Assembly: GCA_946545645.1 (NCBI GenBank)
Contig: CAMNNQ010000051.1
Location: 1 to 64,000 of the forward strand
Origin: an uncultured Clostridia bacterium
GTDB taxonomy: Bacteria; Bacillota; Clostridia; Oscillospirales; Ruminococcaceae
Reading direction: 5' to 3'
DNA length: 64,000 bases
Shown here in pieces: positions 38,658 through 46,222 of this stretch (positions within the stretch are counted from its first letter, which is position 1; each line of letters begins with the position of its first letter). A model generated the notes under the pieces. That model was not told where the DNA came from. It was given only the letters and a program-made list of their open reading frames with translations, and did no database searches. Position numbers and translations under genes: made by a program.

Positions 38658-39837
38658 ACGGACAATAAAATGCTGCTTTGTCGGCTACATTGTTCAGGCT
38701 ATTGTTAATAATTATATCCCGCTGCTGTTTCTGACCTTTCAGCGTTCATTCGATATCCCAGTGGGAAAGATAACAGTACTCATAACAGTTAATTTCGTAG
38801 TGCAGCTCTGTGTCGATGCTGTTTCAGTTCTTTTCGTGGACAGGATCGGCTACCGTGCTTCCGTAGTCATTGCGCATCTTTTTGCAGCGCTTGGACTCGT
38901 TCTGCTGCCTCTTTTGCCTTCGGTAATGGATCCGTTTGCGGGAATACTTATCGCCGTTGTGCTGTATGCTGTCGGCGGAGGGCTGCTGGAAGTATTGGTA
39001 AGCCCTATAATGGAGGTTTGCCCGACGAAGAATAAAGAGAAGGCTATGAGCCTGCTCCATTCCTTTTACTGCTGGGGGCAGGTCGGGGTCGTGCTTCTGT
39101 CAACATTATTCTTTGCGGCTTTCGGGACAAATAATTGGCGTATCCTTTCTGTGATCTGGGCGATCATTCCTATTGCAAACGGGATCGCTTTCCTCGGTGC
39201 TCCGATCGGGAAACTTGTTGCTGAGGGAGAGAAAGGCTTCTCTTTATCAGAGCTTTTCCGGAGCAAGCTTTTCTGGGTGCTGGCGCTGATGATGATCTGC
39301 GCCGGAGCCAGTGAGCTTGCGGTAAGCCAATGGGCTTCGTTCTTTGCTGAAAAAGGGCTGTCTGTTTCAAAGTCAGTTGGCGATCTGGCAGGGCCTATGG
39401 CTTTTGCCGTTCTTATGGGAGCCGCCAGAGCTTTCTACGGAAAGTTCGGAGAGCATTTCGATACAGAGCGGTTTATGGGGAGCTGCGCAGCACTTTGTGC
39501 AGCGTCATACTTTATGATATCGCTGATACCAAATGCTGTTGTAAATCTCATAGGCTGCGGAATATGCGGCCTTTCAGTCGGGATCATGTGGCCGGGCACG
39601 TTCAGCAAGGCCGCAGCATCACTGCGCGGCGGAGGAACAGCTTTGTTCTCCATGCTTGCTCTTGCAGGCGATGTCGGCTGCTCAGGAGGCCCGGCACTTG
39701 TAGGATTTGTTACAGGTATCGCAGACGGAGATATGAAAAAAGGTATATTATCCGCTGTCATCTTCCCAGTGCTGATGCTGATATGCTGCGTATGTTTTGT
39801 TAAGAGAAACAAGCAGAACAGCGGTAATAATGTTTAG
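38647..39837 (+). CDS. MFS transporter (fucose-permease-like)
   Basis: About 12 TM segments, overlaps GH27 3' end, central FAVLMGAARAFYGKFG. Confidence 0.88.
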   Translation: MRTERTIKCCFVGYIVQAIVNNYIPLLFLTFQRSFDIPVGKITVLITVNFVVQLCVDAVSVLFVDRIGYRASVVIAHLFAALGLVLLPLLPSVMDPFAGILIAVVLYAVGGGLLEVLVSPIMEVCPTKNKEKAMSLLHSFYCWGQVGVVLLSTLFFAAFGTNNWRILSVIWAIIPIANGIAFLGAPIGKLVAEGEKGFSLSELFRSKLFWVLALMMICAGASELAVSQWASFFAEKGLSVSKSVGDLAGPMAFAVLMGAARAFYGKFGEHFDTERFMGSCAALCAASYFMISLIPNAVVNLIGCGICGLSVGIMWPGTFSKAAASLRGGGTALFSMLALAGDVGCSGGPALVGFVTGIADGDMKKGILSAVIFPVLMLICCVCFVKRNKQNSGNNV

Positions 39838-39857
39838 ACATTATTCACAAAAACTCT

Positions 39858-39886
39858 TGACAAGCCAATGCTCTTGTGATATAATA
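39858..39886 (+). promoter_or_regulatory. consensus promoter P1
   Basis: TTGACA (39858-39863), 17 nt, TATAAT (39881-39886). Confidence 0.8.
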
Positions 39887-39892
39887 TACATA

Positions 39893-39965
39893 AGATAAAT
39901 TCATAAGCTTTTTATCGGAATTATGAAAGGGAAGTCCTCTCTGCGAAAGCGGGGAGGACTTTTTG
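39893..39965 (+). ncRNA. candidate short RNA / attenuated leader ending in an intrinsic terminator
   Basis: Predicted TSS about 7 nt after P1; ends with AAGTCCTCTCTGCGAAAGCGGGGAGGACTTTTT. Confidence 0.5.
39932..39965 (+). terminator. intrinsic terminator between P1 and P2
   Basis: AAGTCCTCtCtGC-GAAA-GCgGgGAGGACTTTTT. Confidence 0.8.
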
Positions 39966-39990
39966 GCACAGCCTGAATAATCCGGCAGGG

Positions 39991-40019
39991 TTGATATAAT
40001 ATCCGGATTATGTTATAAT
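39991..40019 (+). promoter_or_regulatory. promoter P2 of flavodoxin-family gene
   Basis: TTGATA (39991-39996), 17 nt, TATAAT (40014-40019). Confidence 0.75.
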
Positions 40020-40088
40020 GGTAAGAGATGTTCTGCGGAACAGACCGCATTCCGCAGTTATGAAAATTAAGAAAGCAGGTGATCATAT

Positions 40089-40742
40089 ATGAAAAAGATA
40101 ATAGCAGTAAATGCAAGCCCCAGAAGAGCCTGGAACACATCACGTCTGATCCGGGAGGCAGCAGAGGGAGCCAAGAGCGCCGGCGCAGAGGCAGAGGTCG
40201 TTGATCTTTATACAATCGGGAAATATACCGGCTGTATATCCTGCTTCGGATGCAAGAACGGTAAGAACTTTGGCAGATGTGTGTGTCGGGATGATCTCCT
40301 TCCGCTGCTGGATAAGATCCGCGATGCCGACGGCCTTATCATCGGGACACCAAATTACCTTGGAGATGCATCTTCCGGATTCAGAGCGCTCTATGAACGG
40401 CTGATCTTTCAGTATATCACATATAACGGAGAGAGGTTCAGCTCCAATCTCCGAAGGATACCAGTCCTGTTCATAATGACCAGTAATGCTCCGGACAGCG
40501 CCTATCGTGAGGAAGGTTTCTATTTCGGGCTTATAGATAATTACCGCCGCAATTTTGAGCGTTTCATCGGCCCGACCGATACTCTGTTTGCAGGAGATAC
40601 CTTGCAGGTCGATGATTATTCCCGCTATGACTGGACTATCTTCGATCCGAAGGCCAAGAAGGCGAGACATGAGTCGGTATTCCCCGAAAAGCTGGCGCAG
40701 GCCAGGAAAGCAGGGGAGAGAATTGTTACCGGAGGCGATTGA
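40089..40742 (+). CDS. flavodoxin family protein / NADPH-dependent FMN reductase-like
   Basis: KIIAVNASPRRAWNTSRLIREAAEGAKSAGAEAEVVDLY, CISCFGCKNG, DGLIIGTPNYLGDASSGFRALYER. Confidence 0.9.
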   Translation: MKKIIAVNASPRRAWNTSRLIREAAEGAKSAGAEAEVVDLYTIGKYTGCISCFGCKNGKNFGRCVCRDDLLPLLDKIRDADGLIIGTPNYLGDASSGFRALYERLIFQYITYNGERFSSNLRRIPVLFIMTSNAPDSAYREEGFYFGLIDNYRRNFERFIGPTDTLFAGDTLQVDDYSRYDWTIFDPKAKKARHESVFPEKLAQARKAGERIVTGGD

Positions 40743-40926
40743 TGATGGCTTTGCTGTAAAGTTTTTAAACTATACAGATAAGAGGATAGCTGCATTTGTT
40801 CTCTCTTTCGGCTGGAAAATGAGGTTTCGGGCAGCATACTAAACGTTTCGATCTCTTTGATAAGCAGGTCGGTATTACAAAACCGACAGAGACCAGAGTC
40901 TGGAATTACCCGATGAAGGAGGACTT

Positions 40927-41490
40927 ATGAACCCGGTAGAATATCTTTATGTTATCCACACAGCAGAAATACTGAAGGACACTCCGAGACACTGTGAGAC
41001 ATCGCAGGGCAGAATCGAGAGTGTCGCAGAACATAGCTGGAGAGTTTCGCTGATGGCGCTCTTGTTGAGGAGGGAGTTCCCGGAGCTGGATATCGACAGG
41101 GTCGTCGCTATGAGCATCATTCATGATCTCGGCGAGAGTTTTACAGGCGATATACCTACATTTGTTAAGACTGACAGCGACAGGAAAACAGAAGACGATC
41201 TACTGGATCGTTGGGTAGCCGGTTTGCCGGGAGAGTTGTCTGAAGAACTTTCCTCTCTTTATGCCGAGCTGAAAGGGCAGCAGACCCCGGAATCCCGGCT
41301 TTGCAAGGCTCTTGACAAGCTGGAAGCACTGATCCAGCATAATGAGTCCCCACTGGAAAGCTGGTCTGAGAACGAATATGAGCTCAACAAACGTTACGCT
41401 TTTGATACCGTCGCTTTCTCCGAATGGCTGACAGAACTCAGGGAAACTATATTGGCTGAGACGCTGAAAAAACTCGGTGAGCAGCAATAG
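40927..41490 (+). CDS. HD domain-containing protein (HDDC2/YfbR-type)
   Basis: RHCETSQGRIESVAEHSWRVSLMALLL, SIIHDLGESFTGDIPTF, CKALDKLEALIQHNE. Confidence 0.9.
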   Translation: MNPVEYLYVIHTAEILKDTPRHCETSQGRIESVAEHSWRVSLMALLLRREFPELDIDRVVAMSIIHDLGESFTGDIPTFVKTDSDRKTEDDLLDRWVAGLPGELSEELSSLYAELKGQQTPESRLCKALDKLEALIQHNESPLESWSENEYELNKRYAFDTVAFSEWLTELRETILAETLKKLGEQQ

Positions 41491-41663
41491 TGCGTATATG
41501 GCATTACTATCATATCCGTGTCAACGTCCCGAAAGGAGAGCGTGAGAAGATCAAGGCTTATGCTGAGTCTCAGGGTATGAGCGTGAATAAGCTCTTGCTC
41601 ACAGCTCTCGAAGAATACCAAGCTAATCATGCCGAAAAGGAGAATTATGACCATGATGAATAA
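41490..41663 (+). pseudogene. truncated Arc/ribbon-helix-helix-type DNA-binding protein remnant
   Basis: Open frame from GTG 41490: VRIWHYYHIRVNVPKGEREKIKAYAESQGMSVNKLLLTALEEYQANHAEKENYDHDE*; RHH-like core but N-terminus degraded and no RBS. A short functional gene is not excluded. Confidence 0.5.
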
Positions 41664-42027
41664 GTACTTTGGTGAGTTATCATATTCTATGGGGTGGAAG
41701 ACCAAGCGAGATATTAAATTGTTTGGGAATGATTACACGATTACAATTAAAATTCAAGCATATGAACAAACAGATTCCATACCGGAAGTTCAAGAACAGG
41801 CGTGTCGGGAATATACGGAGAATGAAAAGGAGTATCTCAAAAGCATTGAAAATATGATGTTAGAATTTTGTGATTATGCTGAATCCCGTTTTTCTCCTCG
41901 TACACTTTTATTCAAGGTTAATGGAAAATGTGCATTGCTTTGCGATGATGCAGAAGACCTTGACGACGGCATCGCTGTGGAGATCATTCCTGAAAAGAAT
42001 GTTACTTATCAAAACGTATACCTTTAA
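41647..42027 (+). CDS. hypothetical protein (DUF6985-like)
   Basis: AAGGAG before ATG 41647; MTMMNKYFGELSYSMGWKTKRDIKLFGNDYTITIKIQAYEQTDSIPEVQEQ; family assignment tentative. Confidence 0.68.
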   Translation: MTMMNKYFGELSYSMGWKTKRDIKLFGNDYTITIKIQAYEQTDSIPEVQEQACREYTENEKEYLKSIENMMLEFCDYAESRFSPRTLLFKVNGKCALLCDDAEDLDDGIAVEIIPEKNVTYQNVYL

Positions 42028-42038
42028 GAGTATGCTTA

Positions 42039-42209
42039 CTCCAAATCCCCATTCTTCTTACGTTTGCGGTCTTGCTGTTGTTCGCTGCGTTCATGACGGA
42101 GAAACTCTTCAATTGTACGCTGTGCGTCGGCAAGGTCACGCGCCCGCTTGTCCGCTTCACGAAACTGCTGATCTTTCAATGAACGCTCTTGTATGAGGGC
42201 GTTTATTTT
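42039..42209 (-). pseudogene. 3' fragment of a mobilization/relaxase-like gene
   Basis: Minus-strand frame ...INALIQERSLKDQQFREADKRARDLADAQRTIEEFLRHERSEQQQDRKRKKNGDLE* without a start or N-terminal domain; boundaries approximate. Confidence 0.4.
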
Positions 42210-42297
42210 TTGTCCAGGCTCTCCACGGTCGGGGTCTCATCTGCTGAGGTTATTTCCAACGCTCTCGGTGACGAGGACGATGAGAACGAGGGCAAAA

Positions 42298-42331
42298 AGA
42301 AAACCGCAGGCTCCTGAAACAAGAACCTGCG
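42298..42331 (-). terminator. terminator of tRNA-Leu
   Basis: Minus strand CGCAGG-ttcttgtttcaggag-CCTGCGGTTTTCTTTTT. Confidence 0.75.
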
Positions 42332-42338
42332 ATTGTCA

Positions 42339-42425
42339 TGGTGCCGGTGGCGGGGGTCGAACCCGCACGGTATTGCTACCAACGGATTTTGAGTCCGTCA
42401 CGTCTGCCAATTCCATCACACCGGC
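42339..42425 (-). tRNA. tRNA-Leu (anticodon CAA), CCA encoded
   Basis: Minus strand GCCGGTGTGATGGAATTGGCAGACGTGACGGACTCAAAATCCGTTGGTAGCAATACCGTGCGGGTTCGACCCCCGCCACCGGCACCA; acceptor GCCGGTG/CACCGGC, GGTTCGACCC T-arm, long variable arm, loop CTCAAAA. Confidence 0.95.
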
Positions 42426-42443
42426 TTGATTTTGACAAAAAAT

Positions 42444-42472
42444 ATTATATCATATCATCTATCCAAAGTCAA
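42444..42472 (-). promoter_or_regulatory. promoter of tRNA-Leu
   Basis: Minus strand TTGACT-17-TATAAT. Confidence 0.75.
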
Positions 42473-42645
42473 GGGCAAAGCGCAAAAAAAAGCGTTGATA
42501 AATTTATGCACATTTACAACAAAATTACGCGCACAACCTCTTGATTTTTTATTGTTTTTGTGGTAGAATATAAGTGCTTAATAGTGTGAAAATGGGAAAG
42601 TGCATCTATTTCCTGTTTAGTTTTTCTTATATGGGAGGAATCAAA

Positions 42646-43017
42646 ATGGAATTCAAGGATATCAGGATACTGCTCTGCGATGACTCTATGTTCGCTAGAA
42701 AAAAGCTCAGAATGTTTTTTTCTTCTCTCGGTATAGTAAATATATTCGAGGCGGCTGACGGCGAAGAAGCAGTTGAAAAATATAAAGAAAATAAGCCCGA
42801 TCTTGTTTTTATGGATATCGTTATGCCAAAGCTGACAGGGATCGATGCCTTAAAAGCGATCAAGGAGTTCGATAAGGATGCCAAGGTCGTTATGGCATCT
42901 TCTGTCGGGACTCAGAGCCACCTCAAGCAGGCTATCGTCCTCGGCGCTTATGACTTTGTCCAGAAGCCTATAGATGACGCTCAGGTCGAAAAGATAATCA
43001 GAAATGCCATGAAGTGA
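42646..43017 (+). CDS. CheY-like response regulator (single receiver domain)
   Basis: ILLCDDSMFARKKLR, DLVFMDIVMPKLTGIDAL, VMASSVGTQSHLKQAIVLGAYDFVQKPID; GGAGGA before ATG 42646. Confidence 0.94.
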   Translation: MEFKDIRILLCDDSMFARKKLRMFFSSLGIVNIFEAADGEEAVEKYKENKPDLVFMDIVMPKLTGIDALKAIKEFDKDAKVVMASSVGTQSHLKQAIVLGAYDFVQKPIDDAQVEKIIRNAMK

Positions 43018-43035
43018 CCGAAAGGAGTTCAATTT

Positions 43036-43920
43036 ATGTTTGCTCAATTCTTTGGAGCGTTCCTGCTCAATAATCAGCTTGTTTCACCTGAAACGCTGGC
43101 ACAGGCAATAGACGATAAGAAAAATACACGTATGAGGCTCGGCGTTCTTGCTATCAATGCCGGCCTTATGACAGCCGATCAGGTCGAGCACGTTAATGTT
43201 GCCCAGCAGAGTGTAGATAAGCGTTTTGGCGATCTCTGCGTAGATCTGGGCTATCTTACATCCGCGGACGTTGACAGGCTCCTCTCCGAGCAGCCCACAG
43301 ACTATCTGCTCCTCGGGCAGACTCTTGTCAACAACGGTTCTCTCTCAAACGCTGACTTTGAGTCCGCTATCTCGGCTTATAAAGCCAAGTATCAGCTTTC
43401 GGACGACGATATCTCGAATAACCAGAACGATAAGCTCTCTGCTATCGTAAAAGATTTCTTCCATTTCAATACAGCCGAGAATGCAAGGATCTATACAGAG
43501 TACGTTACCTTGCTCTTCAAGAATATCATCCGCTTTATCGGTGATGATTTCACTCCGCTGGAATCCTGCATGGTCAGCGAAGCTGAGGCAGAATACATAG
43601 TTTGCCAGACTATCCACGGCAAGTATAATGCCGAGATCTGTCTTGCCTGTCCGTCAGCAGAATATATCGCTTTCGCAGAGCGATTCGCTAAGGAAGAACT
43701 AAGTGAGGTCGATGAATATACCAATGAGATCGTCGGTGAGTTTTTGAATGTAAATAACGGATTGTTCGTAGTTAATGAATCCAATCAGCTCGGTATAGAG
43801 CTCTCCCTTGACCCTCAGACCTATATCCACAACGGATCTGTCAAGTACGGTAACAAAGCATTCTGCATCCCTGTTGCTTTTGCATTCGGTGAGGTCGAGT
43901 TCTTTATCTCTATAACCTGA
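43036..43920 (+). CDS. CheX/CheC-like protein with N-terminal MshEN/GspE-N-like repeats
   Basis: Repeated LGVLAINAGLMTADQVEHV / FGDLCVDLGYLTSADVDRLL / LGQTLVNNGSLSNADFESAI motifs; C-terminal E(I/L)VGEFLNVNNG-containing domain resembling CheX; next to a receiver gene. Confidence 0.75.
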   Translation: MFAQFFGAFLLNNQLVSPETLAQAIDDKKNTRMRLGVLAINAGLMTADQVEHVNVAQQSVDKRFGDLCVDLGYLTSADVDRLLSEQPTDYLLLGQTLVNNGSLSNADFESAISAYKAKYQLSDDDISNNQNDKLSAIVKDFFHFNTAENARIYTEYVTLLFKNIIRFIGDDFTPLESCMVSEAEAEYIVCQTIHGKYNAEICLACPSAEYIAFAERFAKEELSEVDEYTNEIVGEFLNVNNGLFVVNESNQLGIELSLDPQTYIHNGSVKYGNKAFCIPVAFAFGEVEFFISIT

Positions 43921-43970
43921 CAGTATAATGCCTTTATCCCCGGACATACTACCCGGGAGGAGGGGCAATC

Positions 43971-44108
43971 ATGATGGGATTTTTAGCCGGGGCATTTCTC
44001 GGTGGCGCTGTCGGCGTTGCAGCGATTTGCCTGTGTTCAGTTGCTTCAGAGGCTGATAAACAGCTCTCAGATGAAAAGAAGCTAAAGGACAGTATCGAAA
44101 AGTATTGA
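43971..44108 (+). CDS. 45-aa membrane protein (DUF3789-like)
   Basis: GGAGGAGG before ATG 43971; MMGFLAGAFLGGAVGVAAICLCSVASEADKQLSDEKKLKDSIEKY. Confidence 0.72.
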   Translation: MMGFLAGAFLGGAVGVAAICLCSVASEADKQLSDEKKLKDSIEKY

Positions 44109-44111
44109 CCG

Positions 44112-44138
44112 AAAGCCGGCTCAACGAGTCGGCTTTTG
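44112..44138 (+). terminator. Rho-independent terminator
   Basis: AAAGCCG-gctcaacgagt-CGGCTTTT. Confidence 0.7.
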
Positions 44139-44194
44139 ACATTTCAGACTATTAGTGATATACTGTACTGAGTAAACTGTGAGGAGGAGCAGAC

Positions 44195-45202
44195 ATGAGA
44201 CTGAGACCGCTAATTATGCTTGCAGCAGCATCTCTGCTTGTATCCTGTGGGAGCTCCGACGCTCAGAAACAGCGTGTTCTCTATTCTATGGATACATATA
44301 TGACCTTTACAGCCTACGGTGAAAATGCCGATAAAGGGCTTTCCGCAGCCGCTGATGTTATCTCGGAACTGGATGGTAAATGGTCAGCGGAGAACGAGAA
44401 CAGTGAAATAAATGTTGTAAATATCCATCCCGGGCAGGCTGTAAAGGTGAGCACCGATACAGCTTCTCTGACCGCTTTTGCAAAAGATATGTATATCATC
44501 ACGGACGGAGCTCTTGATATATCGCTCCAAAGCGTCGTAAAGGAATGGGGCTTTACAAGCCTGGAACACCATATCCCCGATGATGCAAGATTGGCCTCGC
44601 TGCTGAAAAACACCGGCGCAGATCGCATTGAGATCAAAGATGATTCTGTCACGATCCCGGAGGGAATGACGATAGGCCTTGGCTCTGTTGCAAAGGGTGC
44701 AGCGGGGGACATTGCTGCCGAAGAACTGAAAAGACAGGGCGTGGAGTCTGCTATCCTTGATCTCGGCGGTAACATTCGTACTGTCGGAGTCAAACCGGAC
44801 GGTTCAGAATGGAAAGTCGGCATCCGGGATCCTTTCGGGGACGGCATTTTCGGCGTTCTGCTTGTCGGTGAGACCAATATTGTCACTTCCGGCGGCTATG
44901 AGCGCTATTTTGAGCTTGACGGTAAACGTTACTGGCATATACTCGATCCTGAGACCGGCCGCCCTGCAGAGAGCGGTATCGTTTCTGCGACTGCTGTCGG
45001 AGCTGAAGGGCGCTATTGTGATGCTCTCTCAACATCTATGTTTGTTATGGGCAAGGACAAAGCCATAGAATTCTGGCGCTCCCGCAGAGATTTTGATCTT
45101 ATCCTTGTTACCGACAGCCGTGAGGTGCTGATCTCTGAGCCACTGAAGGAGAGCTTTTTTCTTCAGGATGGTTGTGATTGGAGTGTGACGGTTATAGAAT
45201 GA
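44195..45202 (+). CDS. apbE: FAD:protein FMN transferase (ApbE), lipoprotein
   Basis: Lipobox LVSCGSS; MDTYMTFTAYG, GSVAKGAAGDIAAEELKRQGVESAILDLGGNIRTVG, HILDPETGRPAESG. Confidence 0.95.
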   Translation: MRLRPLIMLAAASLLVSCGSSDAQKQRVLYSMDTYMTFTAYGENADKGLSAAADVISELDGKWSAENENSEINVVNIHPGQAVKVSTDTASLTAFAKDMYIITDGALDISLQSVVKEWGFTSLEHHIPDDARLASLLKNTGADRIEIKDDSVTIPEGMTIGLGSVAKGAAGDIAAEELKRQGVESAILDLGGNIRTVGVKPDGSEWKVGIRDPFGDGIFGVLLVGETNIVTSGGYERYFELDGKRYWHILDPETGRPAESGIVSATAVGAEGRYCDALSTSMFVMGKDKAIEFWRSRRDFDLILVTDSREVLISEPLKESFFLQDGCDWSVTVIE

Positions 45203-45564
45203 TAAGGAACCAAAGATTTTGGGTCGCTGTAGCAGCATTTGTTTTCCTGTCTGCTGTGGCTGCTTCGATTATATTGTATTTTTCCCGGTCCGAGAGCACT
45301 GTCAGGATCATACAGGACGGAAAGGTTGTCACCGCTTTTGAGCTTGAAGGCCATCCTGATGAAGAGCTGGTATTTGAGTATGAGGGCAGGAAGAACATTG
45401 TCGAGATCAAGGACGGCAGACTTCGTATGAGATCGGCTGATTGTCCTGACAAGCTCTGCGAGCGCTCCGGATGGTGCGGTAAGGGAAGTCTTCCTCTGAT
45501 CTGTCTCCCAAACAGGCTGGTCATCGAGTTTACTGCTTCGGACACCGATGCAGTTGCGAGGTGA
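45199..45564 (+). CDS. NusG domain II-containing protein
   Basis: ATG 45199 overlaps apbE stop; one TM helix; LRMRSADCPDKLCERSGWCGKGSLPLICLPNRLVIEF. Confidence 0.92.
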   Translation: MIRNQRFWVAVAAFVFLSAVAASIILYFSRSESTVRIIQDGKVVTAFELEGHPDEELVFEYEGRKNIVEIKDGRLRMRSADCPDKLCERSGWCGKGSLPLICLPNRLVIEFTASDTDAVAR

Positions 45565-45568
45565 GCCT

Positions 45569-46060
45569 ATGGACACTAAAAGACTGACGCGAATGGCTCT
45601 GCTGACTTCCTTTGCCCTTATTATCTTTGTAATTGAATTGCAGATCCCGCCTTTTCTTCCTCTTCCCGGGTTCAAGCTCGGACTTGCTAATATCGTTACG
45701 GTCTATGCAGTCTATGTTCTTAGGCCTGCCGACTGCGCATTGATCGTTATAGCCCGAATCCTGCTGGGGACAATTATCGCCGGGAATCCGATGGCACTTG
45801 CTATGAGCCTTTCCGGCGGCCTGTTTTGTTTGATCGGGATGCTGCTGCTCTCGAAGGTCATCGACAGGCGGCATATCTGGGTATGCAGTATCCTCGGCGC
45901 TGCGCTGCATAATCTCGGCCAGACCGCTGCGGCTTCGGCAGTAATGCAGACCTCTGCGGTGTTTTCATATCTGCCGTTCCTTATTGTTGCCGGCTGCGCT
46001 GCCGGTCTGTTTACAGGTATAATGGCACAGGCTGCCGTCAACAGGCTTACAAGAAAATGA
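45569..46060 (+). CDS. Gx transporter family protein (heptaprenyl diphosphate synthase component I-like)
   Basis: LALIIFVIELQIPPFLPLPGFKLGLANIVTVYAVYVL, multi-TM; follows NusG-II gene. Confidence 0.9.
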   Translation: MDTKRLTRMALLTSFALIIFVIELQIPPFLPLPGFKLGLANIVTVYAVYVLRPADCALIVIARILLGTIIAGNPMALAMSLSGGLFCLIGMLLLSKVIDRRHIWVCSILGAALHNLGQTAAASAVMQTSAVFSYLPFLIVAGCAAGLFTGIMAQAAVNRLTRK

Positions 46061-46222
46061 AACATTATTGCCTGGTAGCTGTATATCAGGACGCTTCGTT
46101 TTGTATTATGCCGAATTTGTTTGGTAAATATATTATTATTGACATAATCCCATTTTTGTGTTAGATTTATAGCAACGGGATATATTGGTTTTTCGCTGAA
46201 ATTGTTACAAGGAAGTGTTGCT

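Noticed and set aside
40868-40888. GTCGGT-attacaaa-ACCGAC hairpin upstream of the HD-domain gene
   Set aside because: Short isolated hairpin with no T-run or conserved context; could be chance.
42193-42429. 78-aa plus-strand ORF (MRAFIFCPGSPRSG...)
   Set aside because: Runs antisense through the tRNA-Leu gene; not a credible gene.
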